Positions 1 to 9,890 of a stretch of DNA of 64,000 nt are shown here, piece after piece. The position numbers and the translations under genes are program-made. The DNA comes from Malachius bipustulatus (lineage: Eukaryota; Arthropoda; Insecta; Coleoptera; Melyridae). Positions within the stretch are counted from its first letter, which is position 1; each line of letters begins with the position of its first letter. Location of the stretch: the NCBI GenBank assembly GCA_910589415.1, contig OU342635.1, positions 6,820,001 to 6,884,000 on the forward strand. The letters are read 5' to 3'. The notes beneath the pieces are model-generated. The model searched no databases. It worked only from the letters and a program-made list of their open reading frames with translations, and was not told where the DNA came from.

Positions 1-132
1 CGTCAACGACTCGAAAACTCGCATGAAAAATTGAGCATTTGTTATAATTTACATTCAATGTGCAACCTTTCTACGTTTATTGTTCATAAATATTCAATAT
101 TTTAAATTGCAAAACATACAAGTTAATAATCT

Positions 133-252
133 TTATGCAACAAGTGCATAAAGTGGTACTTTTTTTGACGACTGGGAAGTTTGACCGCATGAGCCGCAGG
201 CGAATGCGGCAATCCCAGAAGTGAAAAAAGGCACTTTATGCATATATTGCAT
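133..252. repeat. Short imperfect palindrome (MITE-like)
   Basis: Two arms of about 30 bp, at 133-165 and 222-252, are near inverse copies, sharing the core GCATAAAGTG / CACTTTATGC, around a GC-richer centre that itself contains CCGCAGGCGAATGCGG. This is the form of a small hairpin or MITE remnant. No coding potential is seen. No target-site duplication could be identified. Confidence 0.5.
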
Positions 253-257
253 ACAAA

Positions 258-846
258 ATTTTATCTACGAGTGACTTAAATTAGAACGGAAAGTTATTAT
301 TATATTAATATACGCTTCTTTAGATTTTTGAGGTAGGTACCTAACAGATTTTGTGCAGCCATATTTGATTGAAAAATAATTTATTCTGGGGTAGAAGATA
401 TTTCATTCATTGAATCATCTACAATGGTATCCATTTTAGGTATAATTAAACGACACAAAACACAAAATATTAATTGTACATAGATCTGGCGCTCTGCTAA
501 TAAACTACGACGTTTCTCTAGTATAGGTGAATGGTGTCAACAAGCCGAGCACGGAGAAACACAAAACACAAGTATTAGGAGCGGTTGGCGTCGGGATGCA
601 ATAATGTAATCCAGCGATCAGCGTCTCGTGTATCAGCGATCGCCGAATCGAACCGCTCCGCTGACTACTAGAACTTGTACTGTAGGTACTTGGTTCGTCG
701 CTTCGTCGTGTAGTAACTTGTCAGATTTAGCGTTAAATAATGAACCGCTACGGCACTTTATTTCACTCTTCAAGATAATCATACATTTTATGAACTAAGA
801 AACGTCTAAAAAAGTGCATTTTATGAATCACTCGTAGATAAATAAC
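258..846. repeat. Region bounded by a 14-bp inverted repeat
   Basis: TTATCTACGAGTGA near 260 is matched by TCACTCGTAGATAA near 829. Between them lies about 550 bp without a credible ORF, plus an internal 9-bp inverted pair (GGAGCGGTT near 578, AACCGCTCC near 654). The layout resembles a short non-autonomous DNA transposon, but the termini are short and the family was not recognised. Confidence 0.3.
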
Positions 847-992
847 TATTATTTTGAATAATTTCTTTATTGCATGCTTAGTTGCTAAATTTGAAGTAAA
901 AAACATATGAGTGTATTTTTTTTTAAGAAAAATCAAGTGATAATCAGTTAAACAAAGTACAAAGTGCTTTTACAAGAGTCAAGATTATAATT

Positions 993-1455
993 TTATTTTT
1001 TTCTAGCACGTTTCGATGGGCCAGGCTCTTCCTCATTTTCTTTGTTTACTATTCCACAATAAATTTTGTCTGAATTCTTAGCTCGGCTATAATAGCGAGG
1101 CAGGGAAGCCGTGGTTAGCAAATACATGTCTTCATCATCGCTGCTGTCGTCAGTTATTTCCGCGACGTTTAAACAACTTTGACTTGAGCAGTTTTTGCAA
1201 ACTGCAGAGCATTTCAGTCCTGCTTTTCTGCAGCCACAAGCTGCCCCGCATGCACAATCTTTTGTGCATGCACAGGAAATAACCTTGAGATGTGAAGATG
1301 GAATTGGATCTTCAGTGCTCATTACGGGTTCTAATCCACATTTATGTCTCTTCCAGCCCCAGGTTTCCGCTTCCAAGATATTGCCAAGCCATGCTTGGAT
1401 TTGGTAACAAGTTCGAAATGAATGCTGCTTAGCAGCTCACTCTGATGGTGGTAAA
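993..1455 (-). pseudogene. CXC (tesmin/TSO1-like) cysteine-rich protein, broken C-terminal part
   Basis: The minus-strand frame ending at 993 encodes a tryptophan-rich stretch (AWLGNILEAETWGWKRHK) followed by a dense cysteine block (CACTKDCACGAACGCRKAG, then CSAVCKNCSSQSC) and an acidic and basic tail. This is the tesmin/TSO1-type CXC arrangement found at the end of a poorly characterised arthropod family that is often multi-copy. Reading upstream in the same frame, the similarity continues through AAKQHSFRTCYQIQ and then LPPSE, but an in-frame TGA separates LPPSE from AAKQH near 1438. I therefore read this as a broken copy. CXC domains can bind DNA in other proteins; nothing here shows a function for this one. 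A short real gene starting at the methionine at 1376 is less likely. Confidence 0.55.
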
Positions 1456-1459
1456 GAAG

Positions 1460-4400
1460 TAAGATCCGATTTTGTCTTTTGTCCCATGCGGGAGAAAAAG
1501 TTGAAACGAAATTCGTCGTAGGATTTTTCGTTGTTTCGGCCATAGAGAGCGATAAAGACTTATTTTCCTGTTGACGCAATCAGTTCGTGGTTCGGCTTTT
1601 TTGATTTAAAATATTACAACATTTGTTGCAGATGATTTTTTCTGGTTTAAGAGTAGAACTCAGTTTTTTCTGACCCTTTTCCAAGTTTTTGAGACAAACA
1701 TTGGTGACGTGTTTTCCGAGTTAATATAAATTGACCGTTTATAATTAGTCACGGTGACTAGAAGTTTTCACGCAACTAAGAACGCACGTGATAGCGCCGG
1801 GAAAACATACACTGACAGATCCCAATATCTCACACAAAACTCACTTTCATGAATAAAATAGATACACACTACAATTCCACTCACAAAAGATAAAAAGATC
1901 AACGAAAAAAAAAACGGATAAAATACCAATTTTCGACATGCACAACTTCTCAGGTGGATTACCAGAGACTCGTTTATCGGATTTTCATGATTGACCAATC
2001 AGCGTAACGGTAATTGACTGTTCTTCAAAAAACTACTAGGGCTTTCCAGCGTTAAAATGCAAAAAAATAAGTAATTTGCAAAAAACCTTATTCGAAAGAC
2101 AATTTTCTAACTTTAAACCTCAATATTGTTTTTATTATCAGTGTAACAAAAATAGTATTTGTATAAAAATATAGGTAATTCCATAACGAAGAGAATGATA
2201 TGTCATTTGCTTATGTGCGATAGATAAGAACCGAGATATTCGTAAAAATAAAAAAATAAACGTTTTTTGGCATAGCTTGGTAAAAAAAAATCACACGGTG
2301 CTGCAAATTTGGATTTAACATCTCTTAAGGGTCCTCTATCGAATTTTGTATAGTATAGAATTTGTGCATGGTAACGCAAACTGAGGACATTTTTGAGGAC
2401 GATTCTACTGGCCTATATATCGAGACAACAGGATAGTCGAGGATAGTTCAAATACATAAATTCATATTACAGAAATTAATATGATTTTTTTTTAAATTGA
2501 TCAATGTAATTCAAAATTAATTCGAGGTTAATGGATATCTCTATTTATCAATCCCAATTAGCACCTTTCTTGTATTTCCTTTCTTTTTATTTGGCCATTT
2601 CTTTTCGTAATTTTCTTCCAATAGGCACGGTTCTACGCAAACGTAACAATATTAGATTGACAATCATATGCATAGCTGATGTCTTGGTTTATGTGCGTAG
2701 AGATGCGAAACCAGGGCAGTAGTAACGCACAAAAATCACAGAACCAAATTATTTTCGCGACTTTTGAAAAGGGGTCCTAGGTCGAAGCTAATCCTGTCCT
2801 ACATACATATTTCAATTCCAGTTGTTGGAAAGTTCGCTCTTGAAATCCTTTCCATTTTGTTATTATTAACATAATTCTAAATATGGAGATGAAATAATAA
2901 TTCATTAAGAGATAATAATTTGAAAAGGGATTATCTGAAATATGATTCATCTCGACTCGACAAAGGATATGACCGTATCAGTGAAGCCGAGATCTGGATT
3001 TCGAACAGATTGAAGCCGGAGCAGAGCCGCTGCTGGAAGAAAGAGCCAGGCATAAAGGGAATAATGAACCCTAATCCAGGTTCTGGCAGGAGAGCTGCAC
3101 ACAGTGGAGGCAAACAAAGCCGTCACTTGCTTACTTCAAACTTAAAAATTCCCTCAGCAATGAATGTTGAATTGGGTCTATTCTCCGCAAACGCCTTTGT
3201 TCCCGACGTAACACTGAACGATGAGGACATTATGGCAAGTAAACTTAAATAATTATACACATTTCTTTTTGAAGGGAAGTCGAATTAATTCAAACCCCTG
3301 AATTGTCTTTTGGGCTCTTAAAAATCGGCACTTTTGTCGACGGACGATTAAGGGTAACGAGGTCGTAGGTGAAGTTATATGGAAACATGAAAGAAGTCCC
3401 GCAACTTTTTCTCATATACTTTCAGCTGAAATTAGGGTGATTAGTGGAGCTTAGTCCGGACATTTCATCTACCTACAGCTACGAGAGATTTCCTCAGATG
3501 TGACAAAATTGGAGATGAACCTTCTTAGTCTAACGTTGTGAACAAAATCGCTCTGGAGTTCTTCAACTAATAAGATTGAAGGAACAATAATTGTGACTGT
3601 TAATTAATTAATTAAATAATTAATTAATTAATTTACAAAATTTAAACACTCGTTGATTAATATCATTTTGTAGAAGAAAGTTAACTTCTAGTCATTAAGA
3701 TAACAGGTTAGATAAAAGGTAATAGATAAAAATTCAGGTAATATGCAGGTGAGGCTTGCTGCCCTTCGTCCACGCGACTCGCTTTTCTTCACGCGCGTCT
3801 CTAGGCTGTTCTCTTCAATCAGGAACCTTCTCTCCAATTAAAGCTAACGCGTCTCTTCTCCTGTTAATTCCAGATTACCGCTTTTGGTATCTGCGATGCA
3901 CTCATCAGGTGATTTCGTAATCGCAAAATCTCACCTGACCTAAGGTTCGTGAATTTAAACACGAAGTACTTTTACAAAAGGTTGCTAACAATTTTTGCTC
4001 GAGAAAATAATTTTTGTTTTGAAGTTAAAATACGCGCAGATAGACTTTAACGCCACTAATGCGTTACAAAGTAAAGAGAAGCTAGATGATCAAGATGTAT
4101 TTGCAGATTTGCAGTAAAATCGCTACGACTACAAACCCGTCCGAGATAACACGTCTCCTGCCAGGAAAACAACTCCCCATATGAAAACAGAATTAATGAA
4201 TGAAGAAATCAATCCTGTTTAATAAAAGCTTCCAGATAGCGCTGATCAGATTACATATTATTTGCCATTAAAGCCAATTTGTGAGCCTCCAGGGAAAACT
4301 CGAGTTATTCCAATTGCGGTTCTCGAATTCAATTAGAAGTTTTCCCGACTTGGACGGACAATTGATTGAACTAAGTTGGGAATTGCTAGACAAAAAAGTC

Positions 4401-6128
4401 TCTCAACACTTCTATCCTGCTCCCGGTTGAATATTCATAAATTAGGGAAAGCTGGGTTTAGATATTGAAGGAGATTTTCAGTTAACATTAATGATTGATG
4501 AGGATAGTTCCGTTCCTCAGGGTCATTGCCTCGTTGTATAATGTTATCAATTTATGGTGATTATGTCTAGACTAAGTCTTTAGGGGGACAATTGTAATTA
4601 GAAACAATTGTAAACAAAAAAGTAATTAGATTTTGGTCAGTTTAGAACATATTTTTATGCTCACGAACCCTGCCCTCTACGTCTCGGCCGTTCGAGTTGG
4701 CTTTCGTCGTCGAGGCCGGGTTACGAATTCCTCCTGCGGGTTCATCGCACCTGACAGGAGACAAGACTGACCACTTTCATTGGGCAGGGGCTCCAATCAA
4801 CACTCGAAAAATTGACTCGTTTCCTGGTCAGCGCCCATGAGTGTTTTCGGCCACACGACTAAATTTACAAACTGCTGTTGATTGGTGGGGGGGGGGGGGT
4901 GATCAATAGCAGCATAGAAAACTTTCTGGAGTTTGAACAATTTAACAATTTCTTTTGGATGTAGGAATTTTTTAGGAAGAATGACGACCAAGGGGGTGAT
5001 CCAGAATGCAACCAAAAATGCAGAAAGGACTAAATTCTGAGTTAAAACAGAAATGGGTAAAGGTTTTTGGAGCATTATTTGAGTATTACCCCCAAGTCGA
5101 TGTAAGAGTTCCCAATTCATAGTTACAAAATGGAAATTCCAACGTAATTTCTAAATCGATTAGAGGATAATGGAGAAATAGCTTTCCTGCCGCCATTCAG
5201 GCGGAATCGATCAAGAACGCATGGAGATAATCCGGAATCGATCGTGATAAATCGAGTGTGGTAATTTAACAAAGCTTGCAGCAGAAGTATAAATTAAAAG
5301 AATCCATCACACACGCAACTTATGCGAAGAGGAACCTCGATACAGGCAAGCTAGCTACAGGCATCATCATCCTTTTAATTCCCAGTTCACAGCAACATTA
5401 ATTTCAGCGTATCTGGAGTGTAACTGGATAAATACCGAGTAAGACTTCGCTCGAGAAGGATTAATCTTCTGGCTGGAGAGGTTCCATACTGTCGGAGAAT
5501 TCCCCTTGTTCCCTCTAATCACTCAGCATGTCTTCGGGGAGGTCGAACCTGGAAATAAAGTACTAGAACTCTTCAGGGAAATAATAGAATTGTAGTAGCC
5601 GAGAAAGATACAATTCGGAAGTAGTCATTGACTACTGTTAGTAATAATTTCTTCCACAATCCTTTGATCTCAATAATACAGTCGCGATTATTTACTCTTT
5701 GATCTTTTCATCCTCTTCTTCTCCTTTAAACCTTTTGAGAGAAATATCTAGGGGAAATTCTGGGGAAATCTAGGAACTCATGTTGTTGAAATGAATTTAC
5801 AATGTAAACAAGGGTCTAATAGTTTCCAACTCTCACCTTTGTTCCGGTTTGTTTGATCAGGCAATGATTACTATTATTAATTTAAACAACGAGAAGGAGA
5901 AATCAATCCCGATGTTCAGGTTTTGTGCGATGGCTTTCATCCTCATGATTATAGAAAGATTCTGCAGCCGGCACGTCGTGTTGACATAAAGCTGGTCCAG
6001 CTGGAAATAAAGAGACACCGTGACAATCTCCTGGAGGCGTCTCGACGCTATTAGCGAGCTCTGTTGACACAAAGCGGGCGATAAATTACATTACCCGAGG
6101 AGAGGCTCTAATTAGTTCATTGTTCCAG
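1460..6128. other. Gene-poor stretch
   Basis: No ORF here shows recognisable domains or splice-bounded coding similarity. Visible items are low-complexity TAAT runs near 3600-3640, a G12 run near 4889, and open frames at 2920-3252 (+) and 4797-5120 (-) that I could not assign. If the candidate exon at 6129 is real, the missing first exon or exons of the NMDA receptor gene may lie here or outside the window. Confidence 0.4.
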
Positions 6129-6222
6129 CGAGCACTTTAAAGTGTTGTTCCAAGGCGACGTCAGCACTATCACCGGCACCAGTCCCATCAAGAAGACCAG
6201 AGATCTGTCATCTCCCTACCTG
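6129..6222 (+). CDS. Nmdar2: Candidate upstream exon of the NMDA receptor subunit 2 gene
   Basis: A TTGTTCCAG acceptor precedes 6129 and a GTAATG donor follows 6222. Between them, one nucleotide plus 31 codons read EHFKVLFQGDVSTITGTSP then IKKTRDLSSPYL. The exon ends in phase 0, which matches the phase-0 start of the next confident exon at 15550. The joined text places a V-S-I-x-G-x-S-like motif shortly before the exon-15550 segment, as in the amino-terminal domain of GluN2 proteins, where an IV/SI-GG-S stretch precedes the dimer-interface helix. The alternative is a chance open stretch in intergenic DNA. The intron to the next exon would be 9.3 kb. Confidence 0.4.
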
Positions 6223-7865
6223 GTAATGTCAGAATGTTACACCGAGGCATTATTTTAGTTAAAAGTGACATTTACTTAATGTGCTCTTTTTGTTTCCCCT
6301 TCGTGGTCACGTCGAGCAAACGAGCCCAGTTTAATTTTATCTTAAGATGGAAAGTTTGAACGATCAACTGACGTGTATTGATCTACCGTCCAGGTCCTGG
6401 TCCTTGTGGAAAATGTTCTAGATGATTTATCGTTTGTCGCTTGTTTCACTATTACACTTACCTACACTTAAAATTCGATTAAAACTTTGCTGGGAACTAT
6501 AAAATATCCGAGAAGCTTGTTTCGAAGTACTCGCACCTCATCCGTTCTAGGAGAGAGGAAAGTTTAAAAATATAATTTGGGAAACGATTGGAAACCAAGA
6601 ATGCGGCGAGCGAATTAACCCTCCCTGAGGGGTCTTAAAGACTTAAAGACATGTGAGACATCCGAATCGATATGGGATTGTCGAGTTATTGACACAGAAG
6701 ACGAAATGTGTCAGGAAGCAAACACAGTCTCGCTTTTCGAGGGCACTTATCAATTCATGTCAGGGAAAATTATAATTCCTCCGGAGGGTACGAGACAGTG
6801 AGTAGGCCCTGTTGAGATTTGCACGTGACGGAAATGTAGATTTCCACTTTCACCCAAATCTGGCAAGATTTTACTTCCTGTATTTCTTCTTAAATGATTA
6901 TCGAGATCGATAGTCTCATCATAATGCACATCAGGCTCTCCTAAGTATGGAAAACATCTTGGATCATGGGAACATAAAATCCACCCATGGAAAGATTATT
7001 CTTCTTCTTTAGAATACAATTTTGATATTTTGAATGAATTAACGACGTAGTTTGCTTGAATAGTCTATCAGAAGTAAGGTGACTGGATCTCAATTTTTCC
7101 AATGGGCCAAGTCATTGTATCAAGGTAGCCTCAGTGGAGAAAATATCTACAAAATTGCTTTTCTACTACTAAAACGTGGAACTTTAATAGTTATGAATGT
7201 TTTATGCAGAAGTTCACTAAGCAAGGAGAAAAATTCCAGGATGATGTACCAATATGTACCGAAATAATTTCGAAATTAGTTCTCCCAAGAAGCAGAATGG
7301 TATGATAATAGGGAAGAAGCAGTTTTTAAGTTTCCCTTTCACAGATTCGCTAAATTAGTAACGTAGTCAACCGGAAAGGTAACGGATCCTTCCAGACGGC
7401 TTCAAAATTCAGCGAAACTTGTGATCCTGTTTAATGTAACGATGAAACGGATGAGCGACACAATGAAAACTTCCCAGTTTTGGAAACCGGGAAAGTCAGG
7501 CTCGGCTTATTTTCTGATCTGGCTGATCGCGTTCTCTATTTATTCGTTTGCTGAACGCTCCTGTAGAAAAAAAAAACAGATGAAATAACTTTCACGTCGG
7601 AAAATCTCAAATTCTCCACCCCAATAAGAATTTTTAGTGAATATTTTATCAGAAAAGTGACAGCGACATTTATATCAAATATATGCTGAGTGCGAGAACA
7701 TATTTTGTCTTCCATTAACAAGATATACTTATCATAAACACACACTGTATGAATTAGTTATAGCAAAGCTATTCCTATCAGACTTATCCAACCCTCATGC
7801 ATTTTACATCTCGACTCCCGGCAGAGTAAACAATGGCTCGTCCATCACAGAATCCTAGCAGGATA

Positions 7866-7990
7866 TCCTTACGTCACGGGTCCCGAGACCCCGACTGACG
7901 TCACGCCATCCCTCCGTCGGGTCCCTCCTATCGATTGTCAATTATCCGGGACGGTGGGACCGCGCCGTCCCTGAATGCGGTCGACATTGT
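7866..7990. promoter_or_regulatory. CpG-rich block with two CRE-like sites
   Basis: A GC-rich island in AT-rich DNA contains TTACGTCA (7869-7876) and the full palindromic CRE TGACGTCA (7896-7903), 27 bp apart start to start. Such sites bind CREB/ATF factors in animals. The position could make it an intronic enhancer or an alternative promoter for the receptor gene. This is inferred from motif content only. Confidence 0.3.
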
Positions 7991-8769
7991 GATGCACTCT
8001 GCGGTCGCGTAATTGGCTCACACTTTGCCCTATTTTACACTAGTTTTACAGTTATTGAACACGGGACAGAATGCGGTAAAAGTTTTCTTTTTACCACTTC
8101 GCTCTATTTGAGCCTTTATTGTTTGTTTGGGCAGAGACGAAAGTGTTTGAACGCGGTTAATTGCTATTGATTGTATAATTTTAGAGCCAGATTAGCAGCA
8201 GTATTGCTTGAACATGATGAATATATCAAAATTTACAGCGAATTATCTATTACCTACACCATCATCGGGTAACAAATTGGACTTTGACGCAGCTCGAAAT
8301 TTGAATTGTAAATTGCACGAAAGTTGTATCATAACTCTGATGTTCTCAGACGTCTCAGTAAACACATCCACACTACTTGGGCGTATTCCAAGAATCCTGG
8401 GGTTGTCGCAATTCCATTCCAGGGTAATATGTTTCAGCACGCTCCTATTTGGAAAGACAGCTTGTTACTGATAATATATTACGCGATTATTGGAGGAGAA
8501 CACTGAGAAAGTGGAAGGCGATGATGTAAAGAAAATTAGTTTGCAAGATGGATTAATCAAATCGGTGCCGGTTCACGTTACGATGTTTTCCACTCGAGGT
8601 GCCAGGTATTATCCCTGGGAAATCAATTTAGTCGTTATGGATCACCTAACTAATGCTCATTCGTTTCAAAACACATTTATGCTAAGAGTTCAACGCAATT
8701 AAAATTTAATTTTGGTAATTTACCATAAAAGTATTTCACCTTTCTTGCATTTGTTAACTCACGTACTTG

Positions 8770-9884
8770 AACTTTGAACTCAAACGGTTGTTGGAAATAA
8801 TGATAAAAGAAACAGGTAAAATTGTTGGTAAAGTACCAACGAAACAAGCTGGGTTTAATGGTGTACCTCAGGGATCGACTAACAGATCTAAGATATTTTC
8901 CTGTAACTGTGGCAACTCTTAGAGGTGTATTTAGTACTTACGCCATATACATAATTATGATTATGGGAATATAAATAAGATCCATTTAACCATATATGTT
9001 CTTCTATAAAAAATATAACAAATTTCCGAATATTTCGTGCAATAGTTCTCAGATGTTCTAAGAATCTCAGAGGAGCAACAATGAGAAGAGTTGGCATAAG
9101 TTAGAGATGAAACTTTTTAGAGAACACGTGAACCTGGGAATCTAAACACGACCCACAGAGCATTGTAAATTTTGCCTGGGGTGTATCCTATGGCGCAAGC
9201 CGAACCCACCGTCCATTTTTTTATTCATTTTGATTCTTTTTTTATTCTTCTTCATCAATCCTTTTATTAAGGTTAAGGGATCGAAATTATTCTGTGTGTT
9301 AGTAAGGTACACTGTACTGATGAATCCCAAGTAGGACGAAACACGTGTCTACAATTTTTATTATTGAACTCAAACGGTTATTGGTAATAATAGTAGAAGA
9401 AATCGGTAAAATTGTTAAAGTACCAACGAAGCCAGCTAGGCTTGATGGTGCACCTTAGGGATCGACTAACAGACCTAAGATATTTTCTGTAACTGTGGCA
9501 ACTGTTAGAGGTGTACTTAATAAGGAAATTAGGGCCTAAATGAGATCCATAGAACTATAGATTTTTTTTCCCCGGATATTTCGTGGAATAATTTTCAGAT
9601 GTTCCAAAAATCTCAGAGGAGCAAAAATGAAAAGAAATGGCATAAGCTAGAGATGGAATTTTTAAGACAATACGTGTATCTGGGAATCTAAATGTGACCT
9701 ACAGAACATTATAAATTTCGTCTGGGGTGTATCCAATGACGAAAGCCGAATTCACTGTGCATTTTTTTATTATTCTGTATTCTTTTTCATCAATCCTCTT
9801 ACTAAGGTTAAGTGATCGAAATTGTGCTCTGTGTTAGTAAGAAACATTGTACTGATGAGTCCCAAATAGGAAGAAACACGTGCC
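8770..9884 (+). repeat. Tandem repeat, two units of about 535-590 bp, each with a hammerhead core
   Basis: Two consecutive diverged copies start near 8774 and 9365 with the shared text TTGAACTCAAACGG. They continue with shared blocks (AAAGTACCAACGAA; GGATCGACTAACAGA; CAACTGTTAGAGGTGTA and variants) and end with the hammerhead ribozyme cores at 9317 and 9852. Distance between the two ribozyme cores is 535 bp. A unit running from one predicted cleavage site to the next is the arrangement known for ribozyme-bearing satellites, retrozymes and Penelope-type pLTRs. No protein-coding frame is intact. Confidence 0.7.
9307..9358 (+). ncRNA. Hammerhead ribozyme (type I, short stem III), nearly intact
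   Basis: Core elements appear in order. CTGATGA is at 9317-9323. Stem-loop II is ATCC-CAAGTA-GGAC (9324-9337). GAAA is at 9338-9341. The palindromic stem III is ACAC/GTGT (9341-9348), followed by C at 9349 (GTC cleavage triplet). The sequence after the predicted cut, TACA (9350-9353), pairs exactly with TGTA (9313-9316) immediately before CTGATGA, closing stem I. The only core-adjacent defect is the first pair of stem II, A with C instead of the usual G-C. The CCCAARTAGG stem-loop II resembles that of hammerheads in animal repeats such as the schistosome satellite. The very short stem III is typical of animal type I motifs, which usually work as dimers. Confidence 0.8.
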
Positions 9885-9890
9885 AAAAAT
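9841..9890 (+). ncRNA. Hammerhead ribozyme, degenerate second copy
   Basis: The same architecture is seen 535 bp downstream: CTGATGA (9852-9858), stem-loop II GTCC-CAAATA-GGAA (9859-9872), GAAA (9873-9876) and ACAC/GTGC for stem III. Here the U of the cleavage triplet has become C (GCC instead of GTC), the base pair closing stem II is G with A, and stem I no longer pairs. It is probably inactive. Confidence 0.7.

Noticed and set aside
3890..3925. Minus-strand CTGATGA near 3905 as a hammerhead
   Set aside because: The downstream core GAAA and the stem I pairing are absent.
4797..5120. 107-codon minus-strand frame
   Set aside because: Contains a G-run-derived proline stretch and no recognisable domain; no splice context found.
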